Assembly (NCBI GenBank): GCA_034336665.1
Contig: JAPFBE010000002.1
Location: 18,826,906-18,890,905 of the forward strand
Length of the DNA: 64,000 bases
Origin: Luscinia megarhynchos
Taxonomy: Eukaryota; Chordata; Aves; Passeriformes; Turdidae
Direction: 5' to 3'
Positions 1-12,240 of the stretch are shown one piece after another. The notes beneath the pieces were generated by a model. That model had not been told where the DNA came from. It worked only from the letters and a program-made list of their open reading frames with translations, and ran no database searches. The position numbers were made by a program, and so were the translations under genes. The first letter of the stretch is position 1. The number at the start of each line of letters is the position of its first letter.

Positions 1-2221
1 CAACTTGTGTGAACTGAATCAAGGGGGTTTCGTTTCACTTTTAAGCTATGTATCTGCTCTAAGGGCGTGAATCTAACTATTTGGCCTATGCTAGGAGGAG
101 TTTTGCTTAAATAATTCTGCTGGTTTTCCTGGCTAGCTTGGAAAATTAAGAAGCTTCTGTGAGCAAAGCAAACAAATGCACAAAATAAACCAGATGCTCT
201 TGGTGCACAGTAGAAGAGAATTTTCAGCTATGTAGACACCCTTAATAATTTTCAGCAAATAAGTAAAGCTGTTTGTTATAGTAAAGGTTGTGCATTTTTC
301 TGTTGAGGTAATCTCATCTTGGGGCACTTGGCATTTCGTTGACAAAATATATAAACCATTTTTTTTCTTACAACTAGCAAAAAGAAAGTGAAGTCATAAA
401 GAGAACCCAACAACATCTTTTTCTGTAGCACCTAGTGACAGCGATAAAAGGAGGTTTTCAGGTTTTTCATGCCACTTGTAAGACATTCTGTTACCACTAA
501 GCAATAGCTGGGAGCTCTTTTATTGAAAGAAGCAGCAAGACCCTTTAGCCCTGAATATTCAAGAATCAGATTTTTAAAAGTACTTATGTTTATTTATTAC
601 CTTATATAAGAAGGGATTATGGTGACTGTAAAACACAAGGCTATTTGTGTTACACAGCAGCCATCAGTGCCCGGTGCACATTCATCCCCCAGGCTGTGGT
701 ATATTTGTATCTAGGAATTTATTCTGGGATCACCAGAGAACTTTCAATAATTACCACAGAAAACTTTCCATAGAAATGCCGCTTCACATCTCGCTCTGTT
801 TATGCTCTGTCGTGCTATGAGGGTAAAAGCTTAGTTCCAAATGCAAATCACAGATTGTAAATATCAGAAGGTGCTGGATGTGCCATCAGAAGGGAACTTC
901 TAATAGCAACCAGTAGGAAGTATAACCACGGTTTCCTAAGAATTTTGCATTCACATCTGGTGATGAAATCTTTATATAGCATCATCAGTGATGCTCTGAA
1001 TGAGTACAATTTGATGGGTGTGTATCTTTGGTTCTAGTGATACTGCATTTTAAGAGTGATATATAGTAAGACATAATTTCACAATGTAAATATATTACCT
1101 ATATATGCTTTGCCTCAAAAAATTCCACTAGCTTTTTATTTTATTTTTTATACAGCACCTCATATTTCAAGGAATGGAAAACAATTTGTTATGAAATCAT
1201 GTGCATATTTTTTAAAATCAAAGTACTTTGAATACTTTTAGGAATAGAATAAGGTCACCTAAGTGCAGATCCTGGCTTGACCATGCACACCTGAGGCAGG
1301 AACTTCAAAAGGCAGATGGTTTGGCTGCAGTTTTCAGGTGGGGAGGCCATGTGTTTGTATGTTTTCTGCAGGTGTGCACATGGGGAACATGGACTGCAAA
1401 AATATATCCTACTCTGTCAAACCACTTCAAGGTGCATAGTGCATTTTTCCATGGACTGTACTGCTCAAGCAATCCAATTTGCATCAGATAGCTCACTCTA
1501 CTAATTGTTGAAGCATAGATTGGAATATTTCCACAGCTCAAAAAAACTTTGACAGATATAGAAAATATAGCGAGAGCCGCATTTCTCCACTATATTTTGG
1601 AATTGCAGTAATTTCTCCTGGAATGGGAAAAGGAGATACCCAATTCTCAAACTGGGTAACTAATTACTGCTTACCTCTTGCTGATGACAGTCACCACAAA
1701 GGAGCAGCTTTATCAGTATTTATGGAAGATTAGAGAAACAAAATTTTAAATGCCCATGCAAAATTGCAGGGCTGAACAAATGAACAGTAGAAGGAAAAGA
1801 GTTTGTGCTGAACCTTGCTTTCAGGATGCATAAGCCCTCTCTTTCAGTTCAGAAATTCCAACTTAGTCATCTCAGAAAGAAGTATGAGCTCCTGATACAA
1901 AGAACTCAATGGCTTAACAACTAGAATTCTCTTCCCCATCAAAGCCACTCACAACACACACAACCTTGCCTAAAATCTCAGCTACAAGTCCTGCAGAGAA
2001 TTAATGCATCGGTTATGGTGAAGGCCTGTCTCCCATTTCCTAACTTCTCATGGCAAACACAGGGTACTAAGGAGCAAAACTGCCCACAAGGAAAGCAAAG
2101 TCTAATGACAGTAAGAAATGGACAGTCCCAGAACTAAGCTTAGGGATGACTTTTGAAGATAACCCTCGGACCAATTTTCTTTAGAAATTAATTCAAGATT
2201 TACTTCTGTGCTTCACAGAAC
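1..2221. other. Non-coding, presumed FARS2 intron 1 (distal part)
   Basis: AT-rich unique sequence with short chance ORFs only. No exon, RNA gene or repeat family was recognised. It is presumed intronic only because it lies beyond the inferred FARS2 donor at 18842. Confidence 0.5.
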
Positions 2222-2375
2222 TACAGGATCATAGAATAATTTCAGTTCAAAGAGACCACTGGAGGTGGCCTAATTCAAAACCCTAGTTTCAAAGCAGGTC
2301 ACTCAGGGACTTCCTAGTTGGGTTTGAAAGTCTCCAGCAAAACAGTTTCCACAGCTTCTCTGGGCAACATAATTA
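2222..2375 (-). mobile_element. CR1 3'-end fragment
   Basis: The + strand begins with an ATCATAGAAT-type sequence followed by the degenerate CR1 3'UTR in reverse, ending near TTCTCTGGGCAAC, the complement of CR1's GTTGCCCAGAGAA. It is old and diverged; the boundaries are approximate. Confidence 0.7.
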
Positions 2376-5300
2376 TGGCTCATTTGGATTTAGTGCTCTC
2401 CCCACCATGAGTTCTTCATACAGAGAGATCTACACAAAACAACTGCTTGCTAATACACAAAAGCAACCCTAGAGTTGGTCTGATGTTTTCAAAAAGGGAA
2501 AATGGGCAGATACTGTATGTGCAAAACTTGGAAAAGAATAAAGGTTCACAAGTCACACAGAAAGAAATATCACACTTATACATCCACTTCTCAAGTCCTA
2601 CAAATTACTATTTACTTCTATCTATTTTGTCTATGCTGGACCCATTGTACACGATGCACTGTACCTTTCCTATCTTTCCTTTTCTTTTTACATCTGGCTA
2701 TCAACAAAAGTTAAATACTAACCAAATTCTTGAACTCTTTTTTAAAATTATTATTCCCAGTTATGGATTCACATTCCAAACATCTACAGTATTTGTAACT
2801 CAGAATTTAGTTGTGGAAAGGAGAGTGTTATAGCACAATATTGGACGATTTTTCATTTTAAAGTAATTCATTTCAGAAGTCCTATATCACAAATGGAGAT
2901 GTTAATTAATGCAGAAAAGTTGATAGGTTTATGACAAGCAACTGTGTATATTTTTCCAGATAATGGCAACACACTGACAGCTTTAAAGAAGTAGATCTGT
3001 TACTGTAAGGTTTATTGTCTAAGCAGCTTTCTCCCTCTGCAGCAATCTAAGAGTTTACATTTACAGTTGATTATAACTTTTATTATGTTCCAATATTTGC
3101 TAATCATCTCTGAGACTGTGAAAACAGCATCATTTGTCTCAAGCTCTCTCCTGTAGACACTATTCTTCTAAAACTCTAAAAGACAATATATGCAATGTTT
3201 TCTCTTCAAGCATCCATTCTCAGTTCTTTTAAAATATTTCAGACATCACTATCCTATTTTCCTCTTATGTAAGATGTGTCAGCCAACGGAACATAATTCT
3301 TTCTCAGGTTTACAGTAAGCTTTCTTTTACAAGCAGCAGAAACAGCAAAAGTTTATTTCCTCTGTGTTTGGAGGCAAAGTTAGTTTGCAGATTCAGTAGT
3401 AAGGGACAAATTCATCCTGCTACTTCTGCTTTGCTTGTGCAGTTTATAGGGTTTATCTCCTTCATTAAGCCCTTTATTCTCACACACCACCTGTACCTTG
3501 CTGTCTCTCGTGACCCAGACATTCTGAGTGAAATTTAACTGAAGTGGAAAAAAGAGGGCTGACAGCAGATGCACAAATACCATCTTGTAGACATAGCTTC
3601 CTTAGGCCTTTATTCTTAAAACCTGAAATTTTTAAGAAAAGTATTAAACTCAACCTAACAGTGTCTTCAAAAAGTGATGGCAAAACATTGCACCCAGCAA
3701 CAGCCTAAGTGGATGTAGCACTCTGGTTCTCAAAAATGATACAACTTCAGTCTATTCTCATGGATAAAGGTCACTGCTAAAGCAATCTGCCACTCTGGGG
3801 GCAGATTGCACGTACGTACATCCACTTCACTTCTTTCCTATCATTCATCCAGGATACTCCCTGCTTTCACCAGGCTGCAACACATTTAAGTGTGAACAGA
3901 TTGATTAACAACAGAAATCTGAAACAAGCTGCCACTGTATTTCACTGTAGATGAGCAGGGATTGCAGGAGAGACTTTGTAGAGTCAAACCATACGTGCAC
4001 AAGGGGACTGTGCAACACAAACTGCACATTTCAGTAAGGGTGATCCTGGGCAGAAGACAGAGAGTCATTGCTTTTTAAGGGTTTGCTTTTTCAAAAGTAT
4101 TGGGAGGTTTGACAGCAATGGTGATGGTTTTTTTGAAACAGCAGGAACACACAGAAAAAATACACACAGAAAAACACACAGAAACAATAAGCTATTTCAG
4201 AGCCAGAGAAGTTGATGAACTGACACATTCAAGCCAAAGAAACCAAATCCCAACTCCTAATCAGTAGAGGTCAGACAACTGTTTTTCAATTATATCCTAG
4301 AAATTCTTGTGGCAGTCATCAAACAGAAGGTTTGTGACAGAGTAGAAAAGTTTTCCCAACTTCTACAATAATTTATACCTTGATTTTTTAACTACATTAT
4401 CTCAAAATATATAACAAGCAAGATAGGATATCTTGCTTCTCAATACATTATGTAATACATTTAACATTATTTTTTCTGCTTTTAATTGTTTGACACCAAA
4501 ATTAGACTGTGTATACATTTTTATTCACCTGTTTCTCAGATTTGTACCTTAAAAATACTGCTCTCCTTCTAAAAGGAGTTATCAATTTTTAGCAAAACAA
4601 ATGCAAATGAGAAAACCATTTGCTTACCAACATCCCTTCTCAATTGCAAATGCAGGAGTAGCAATACAAGCTCATCAATCAGGAGCTAGAAACATATAAA
4701 ACAAATAAATACTTAGATCACCTACTTAATTCCCTTTTCTGTTGTCTGGATCACTCCCTCAAGCATACAAATAATTTTTAATACACTCCAAAATAATTGT
4801 AGATGATAAACAATAACACATCTGCATGGCCTAAGCATATGTCATGCTCATTTGAGAAGGTAATGTCTGCCTCAAAAGGTGCCCACATTCTGTATTATGT
4901 TGCAGGTGCTACAAAAAGCTTTCCTGTAATGCAGTAGAGAAAATACCACCTAAAACCTCAGCATCTTGTTGGTATAGTATTTAATGCTGCTTCAGTAACT
5001 CCTAAACATCCTTGAGGAGAAAAAAAAAAGGCTCCTTTTAGTATTTTTTGACACAGGCCTAATTTTTTCAGGTTAGTTTTTATTGACAGGTATGTAAATG
5101 ATGCCTTAGAGAATTCTTATTTATTGTGCTAAAAACTGGATGCAAACTACCAAATGTATAAGCAAACCCAAGTGACAGATTTATGACTAGTTGCACAACT
5201 GCTAAATTGAGGAAGTGTGGTGTTAGCTTACAAGCCTTTCTCCCTTGATTTTTATACCTACTATTCCTATTTATGCTACTAATCCATCAGAAGCCTGGTA

Positions 5301-8300
5301 GCTTTCATAAACTTTTAGCCTGTAAATCATTCAGACTCACAGCAGGGTTCTGCCAAAGCAAACAGGACACACCCACATGGAATCTCTGTGTCCAGTGTCA
5401 ACACCCACAGCCAGGTCCCACTCACCCTTCCTCCCTCACCCCAAGCAGGACTTAACTTCACCCACTGCCCCAGGTAAGGCACTGGGGCAGCTCACCTAAG
5501 AAATGTATAATACAGGAAGGAACAGGGTGATAGAAATCTGGTTCAGGGTAAAAACATTTCAAATGCTTCAGATGAGAAATTCTAGCCATTCTGAACTACA
5601 ACTGTCCAACTGCTTTGCCTACAAAGTTGCCCTTAGCAGAGGAGTTTTTCTCTGGTTGCTCCTCAAAGTTGCATAAATGTAAATGTATCCCAACATAAAG
5701 CTGCACTGTTTTACACAATTTAAAAAAAAAAAAAAAAGACAACATTAATAGAGATACCTTCAATGTGATCCATTATAAGAACATACTCTATTGGATAATT
5801 AAACATCTGATATTAGAGAACCTCACTGCTCTGAGGCAAAGAGAACCTATCAAAACTGCATTTTTAACCCTTGAACGTCAAATATACATCTGGGGGAAGG
5901 AAAAGGGTGCTAATGTATTTCAAAATTAGACATAGAATAAAGCTACAATTTGCACCCTTTTCTTAGCATAAAAATATTTTCAACGACATAGAAATAAGTC
6001 TGTTTTATGTGTAATGAGTGAAAGACGAGCAGATTCGATCTTATCATTAGAAAGAAAGACAAAGAGGTTTAGCATAAAATGTCTCTCTAAAATGGAGGTC
6101 CACCATTAGGAAAGCCAATTGTGGGTATCTCTGCACTTGTCATAGCATAGACACACAAATGTATTGGTTTATGTAATTACCATCCCAGTAGGTAAGGAAC
6201 TAGAAAAGCCAACATCCCAGCATTTCCCAAGCTTGCTACTAATTAAATCATATGCATACCGGTTCAGTCCAAGGATGATCAAAGTTAATGAAAAAAAAAT
6301 TCAATTTAATTCAATGAACTGTGGATCAGTTCCAGACATCTAGCTGCTACTCCATCCTCTTTCTTCTTTATCAAAAAGCACTCCAACAGTGTGAAAGTGA
6401 AGAGGACTCCATATGAGTCTACAGATTTTGTAGTTTTGTATTTCCCCTCAGATCTGAATTTTAAATTAATTATTTGACAGTTGACTACACTGCAAAAAAT
6501 TATGTCTTTTCCATTAAGGTGGATTAGAGGGTACTCCAGGTTTGGAAGGAAAACTGACTACCAATATTACTGTTACATCAATAGTTTTAAAAGATTTTAA
6601 CTTTCATGCACATACACATTTATTATAAATGTATTTGTGTGTCCCACTCTTCACCCCTGCAAAACTATATTGCCATACCTGAGCATGTAAAATGTCAGTC
6701 CAATGTACTAGAAATAGTGCACTAAATTTATAAGACTTTCTAAGATTAACAGAAAGACAAATTAATGTCATCTAAAGAAAAAAAAAAAGACTCAGTGCTC
6801 AGATCAAATATCCATTTCTATTTACATTTGAAACACAATGTCACAACTGCCAAACAACTCCAGTAAACTAGACACAACATTTATGAAACCTGTCTGAATA
6901 GCCTTAGCTTCAATTCTTATCAACTGCTTTTTCACATACTCTTTTTGACTAAATATTTGTATTAAAAATGATAATTTAATTTTAGCATCTCAAAACACAT
7001 CTGCCAGTGCTGTCCAGGTGCTTTGTAGCCATGGTTTCAGCAAATGCCCTTTCAGATCAGCCTAAAGGCTCTCATTTTGTTAAAACAGAGCTGGGCAGGG
7101 GTTACTCTAAAATCTTTATTTGGGAATTCAATAAATGCATCACTTTTAATAGCCACTACATAACGTCTCAAACGCAATGAGTATCACACAGGAAATTACA
7201 CTTTAAAATATAATCTTTCCTATTCAAGAATTAACAGCCACTCAAATTAAAACTGAAGTTGTCAGCTTTCAACAGGAAGAAGAGTGTCTATGCCTGAAAC
7301 TTCATATTCCATCTAAACAGGAACACAAGCTTAAATGAAACACTGTGTTTTGACATAATTTCAATAACGCTTATGTATGTAGCGCTCCCTAGTTGTCCAC
7401 CTCACATCTTTCCTATTCTTCGACAGGTTTCAAGCATTTCCTTTGGAAAAGGCTTGCTTTTTTTTAAATCATCAGCTCCTTCTACATCATGTTGGAGAAG
7501 CACACTAAAACCAATGAGAAAGGAATGGTGCTACTGCAACTTTTATTACCATACCTCAGGTCTCCTTTGCTGTACCGATTCAGAAGCCCTGGACAACTGC
7601 TGTGCCACTGGGAACAGAGCTGCTGGATTTTATTCCCATGCAACACAAAATCATCTCTCATGGTGCCCTAAAATCCTGAATTGGAATATGAAATGATCTC
7701 CCAGTATGCTTGCCCCTTCTCTCTCAACTACTGTGTGTGATGAAAGAGATATAAAGAGAGAGATGTCAGAGAATGATGACTGAAATCCCTACGTCTTTCT
7801 TCTGTTTCACTTTGACAGGGAAGTTTTCTGCAGAGCCAGAATTAGGCATCCAATTAAAAACAATGTTAGCAGGGCTTTTTTACTGGGTCCAGACATGTAA
7901 GAAATGATTCTTAAACTCTGTCCTTGCCTGAGTACAGCATAGTTACAGGATAACAGACTTACAGTTTAAGGTACAACAAGTAAAAACTGAGTCCTATAAA
8001 TTTACCCACATGCTAATACTGCTCTTGAGGGGAAAAGAGATACTTTCTCATACTTTAAAACACTGCTACCTGCTAATTCTCCTTAATAAGAGCCCACTAC
8101 CTTTGAAATGTTAAATGGGACCTACTAAGAAGTAAATTCTATTTGCTGCAACACTTTTTCTTAGAGAATGAGAAAACCTTTACTGTTTTTGTACAACACC
8201 CTATCGCTGAAGCTCTTTTCTCTTGAGTGAGTGAAACAGAAATCAACAACCACATTTTTTTATTCTCCCATTTATGTGCTAGTGACTTAGGCTGTTGCAT

Positions 8301-10059
8301 TCCCCTACTGTTACTGTGGTCTAGAAGCAGAAAACCCCTTCATCTCTCAAGAACTATTAACCCAAAGTGTTAAGCTAGAATTGCAAATATATACTATGTT
8401 ATCTGTTTATAGTATAAGCAAAATTTGGTTAGAAACTCTATATCATCATTTACATTTGATCCCAAATCACATGGGCTGCAAACTCGAATAACACATGAAA
8501 AAAAAGAAATAAAAGTATAGGGGAAAGCAGCTAGCCTACACAGAGTGCAGTATTGACTTGCATGTTGTAAAAGGAAAAAAAAGACAAAACTCACCACATC
8601 AGTTTCTAAATGACACAGCTCATTCCAATCCATTTAATCCACACAAAATGCTGGACTCTCATGAAGAGCTCTGCCAGCAAGTCTTGCACTATCACAGTAT
8701 CTGTCTCAATACAGTTGGTGTCACAGCAATACGAATTTCAGAAGGTAAAACAAGAATGAAGATTGCATTGATAAATGTTTTCAGTTTGCTTTCCTTTACC
8801 CTGGTCCTTTTAGCAAACTTATTTACTCTATTAACATATTTATTTTTTAACTACTTTGCTGTTATTTCCTTGATTCCAGCACTAAAATTTACCACAGGTG
8901 AATGGATAATGTATCTCTTCTAAATCCCACAGGACTGTTAAGCCTGTGTACTGCCTTCTCAGTCTTCCAATACACTGATGAGCTGCAAAATGAAAGACTT
9001 ATTTTGCTCTTTTAAGGACAAGTGTACCCAAGAAAACACTCAAGAATTAACTACCTAGGCAACCTTGATCAGCCAGCTTAAAAATTTTTCCTTACATATA
9101 CTATAGTTATGAATGTATATGGGTTACCAAAAACCAGAAAACCTGATTTGCAAAAATTCTACTTATATTATGAAACATTTTCTGTAACTGTTAAATAAAT
9201 ATATTAATTATATTTAAAGCCTAAGGGTAAAAAACTATTATTTTCCTTACAAATACTTCAGTTGCAACAACTGGCACTGAATTATAAACAATGCTCCTGA
9301 TAAAATATTCATGATAAATATAAGCCCCCTCAATTTAAAGTTCTGCCTATTCAAATAAATATACGGCAAATTTTAAAATGCATTCGCTCAATTCTGTTGC
9401 AATTTCCTGATACAACTATGCTATGGTATTGTTAAAATTTTACAGCCAGGATTAATTCTTACGTATTCAGGCAGACCTACCATGTAACACTGTATTTGAT
9501 TACATCTGAACATGACTGCCTTTACAGCATTTCAGAGGTGCTGATATCTCCAATAACTTGTTAAAGAACTAGTTCCAAAATATTCTGTAGCAAGCAAAGC
9601 AAGGCAAGCATGACTTAAAACAGATTTAAATTGTGTCTCCATGCAGTCTCGCTACCACCAGATTAAAAAAAGAAGTTTTAAAGTATCATGCTAAAAAGAA
9701 CAAAACTAGTATTGCTAACTTCTTTCTTTGTCATTAGTGCTAGAAAATAGGAAACATTTGAGTTCATGGCTCCCTAGGATAATGGAGTCCCAAGCAGCTT
9801 TATGCTTTAACATATGTAATGTTTCTGGGCAACATCTCCTGTAAGGCTTGCTAATGTTGATATACTTACTCCACACAAAGCCCAGCTCAAAGAAAATATT
9901 TGTCTGAAAGGCCTTGAGAAAACCATGTATTTCATTTGTGTCAGAGAAGCCTTCTGTGACACCAGACACTTGCAAGCCACACTTCCCTCCAGAACAAGCC
10001 TCAGTTAAAGAAAACTTAAGACAGAATTCAAAACGCATATCTCAGACTATGGCACAGAA

Positions 10060-10060
<1 letters not shown>
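2376..10060. other. Non-coding, presumed FARS2 intron 1
   Basis: AT-rich unique sequence with short homopolymers, such as A runs near 5722-5737 and 6778-6788, and an ACACAGAAA-type short repeat near 4150-4190. ORFs of up to 128 codons (for example 2447-2833 and 8558-8923, both +) show no recognisable domain and match chance expectation. No other feature was seen. Confidence 0.5.
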
Positions 10061-10127
<67 letters not shown>

Positions 10128-10166
10128 TTATATATACTTATATATATATATATATATATATACTTA
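10061..10166. repeat. (TA)n dinucleotide tract
   Basis: A short TG run leads into about 100 bp of TA repeats, interrupted twice by TACTTA near 10127 and 10137. It can form a cruciform. The tyrosine/isoleucine ORFs on both strands are artefacts of the repeat. Confidence 0.97.
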
Positions 10167-11993
10167 AGACTATAGAGAGAAGTATTTCTCCATCCAGTCT
10201 TTAGATACCAAAAGCAACATCCTCTCATCTTGCATTCTGAGCCAAGACATACATATTGACTAGGTGAAAGAAGATATGAAAGTCAGGGAAGTAAAGAAAA
10301 TAACAACATGAAAGAATCAAGTTTGTATTATTAATGAAGAATAAGATGTTATTATATCTCAGGGTCACATATGAGAAAACAATCTTCAGTTAATGCCACA
10401 CCTGTTACATACTGAGAGAATCAAAATTAAAACATAATAATTGTTTCAGTTTGTTTTCTTTAAAACCGTCTGTAGAACTGCAATTTGCTAAACACTGAAA
10501 GATTGTGTTCCACACAGGCCCAGCAGGGTCTGACACTCAGGGTCAGGACTGAGACCCCAGGGGGCACTGGGGTCAAACGAACTCCTAACATCAGGGGGCA
10601 AAATAGGATTTCAAAGAATCTGCAGTATCTCTTAAATTTAGTTTATTAAAGAAGGAATCCTTTAAATAACTCAGGAAGTCTGACAAAGTAACTACAATGA
10701 GCATGGTGCTCCCACGTACTTAGTTCAAGTCTATTCAGCAGAGTTTCTGCTTTGTAGAATGCATACTATATTAAGAATATAACCTACCACAACAGAACAG
10801 TGATAAAATGGCAGTATAAAAATAAGAAACATTTTGAGTGGAAGTGGAGGATGGAATAAGAACCACAATCTGTGCAGGGAAGAAAGAGGGACAGAAGGGA
10901 AACAGAAAAAATTAACCTCTATCAAGCAACATCTATCTGTTTGGAAGAACGTTCTTTCATAAAACTTGACAAAGTTAGTGCACAAATATAAAAAGCAAGC
11001 AGCTATTCTAAGTTCAACAAACCTGTCTAGAGCCAATATTTAATTACCTCTTCAACATGTGATAATTTTACACATGCAATGCCATATCTGTCCATTTTAC
11101 AATATTACCTTCCCACGGGAAGAGCTGCTGTAATGCACTATGCAATTTTCACACTGTAAATAATTAGTATAGTAAAATCAAAGTTAAAACAAATGTTGAA
11201 AAAAAGCTGTTCATAGTCAAAACGAGTAAGAAAGCAATTATTAAAATTATGCAAATTCTCTCAAAATTAAGAACACTCTCAGTGAATGTCTTGAAAACTT
11301 TCTTGAAAGTCAAACCAATTTTGAAATCCTACATGCACACAAAAAAATAAAAGTATTATTAAATCTGTGTGAGGACCTGATAATTTGCTGTTTTTCTGTT
11401 TTCTCCATTTTAGATACAGCACATCTACTTCACCAGGAATCATTTCCAAAAAACGAAAAAGTTAAACAATAATTTAAATCAAGTGCATAAAAATGAATTA
11501 AAGGAAACAAAGCATATGTTAACTGCCAGGTTAAAACAAACACGTGAACAAACAAAATAAAATAACAACAACAATCCCCATAACCTGGCCTTGGTCAAAA
11601 CCAATACTAGGCTACAAAACATACCTGAAAAAGCTAATAATAGAAATTGTAGAACAAGGAGATACTTAATTCAGGTCTCCAGATAGATGAACTCTCACTA
11701 ATGTTCACAGAACAGTATTTCAAACTATTTATTCTGCCATTCCTTTGTCCCACTATTTGGCAGAATGTAAACCCATCCCTATAGGAAAGTAGGCAACTCC
11801 ACTCCTCCATAGGTCTGCATCCCATCTAAATCAACACTCATTCCCAGTTGGAGGGAAGACACAAACCTTATTAGGAGCCACTGACACACACTGCCCTTTG
11901 CTGATGTAAAAGACTGTAAGGTTAATGGTGGGGTCTGTAAAGTCCTAACTACTGCCTCTCCAGAGCTGAGTTCATTCTCCATTCATGAGAGCA
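10167..11993. other. Non-coding, presumed FARS2 intron 1
   Basis: AT-rich unique sequence. The stretch 10510-10600 is locally G/C-richer with repeated CAGGG and GGGGTC words but matches no family I know. No exon was supported. Confidence 0.5.
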
Positions 11994-12231
11994 CCTCCTC
12001 TCCTCTCCTCTCCTCTCCTCTCCTCTCCTCTCCTCTCCTCTCCTCTCCTCTCCTCTCCTCTCCTCTCCTCTCCTCTCCTCTCCTCTCCTCTCCTCTCCTC
12101 TCCTCTCCTCTCCTCTCCTCTCCTCTCCTCTCTCCTCTCCTCTCCTCTCCTCTCCTCTCCTCTCCTCTCCTCTCCTCTCCTCTCCTCTCCTCTCCTCTCC
12201 TCTCCTCTCCTCTCCTCTCCTCTCCTCTCCC
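11994..12231. repeat. (CTCCT)n pentanucleotide microsatellite, about 240 bp
   Basis: About 47 units of pyrimidine-only CTCCT on the + strand (purine-only on the minus strand), with one phase break near 12130 and a degraded C-rich edge to 12240. The long Leu-Ser-Pro and Arg-Gly-Glu ORFs across it are artefacts. It is a homopurine-homopyrimidine tract, so triplex (H-DNA) formation and length variation are likely. Confidence 0.98.
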
Positions 12232-12240
12232 TCCCCTCCC

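Noticed and set aside
9715..10038. 107-codon minus-strand ORF next to the (TA)n tract
   Set aside because: No recognisable family or splice signals; the length is ordinary for chance.
9914..10228. Tyr-Ile repeat ORFs
   Set aside because: They are artefacts of the (TA)n tract.
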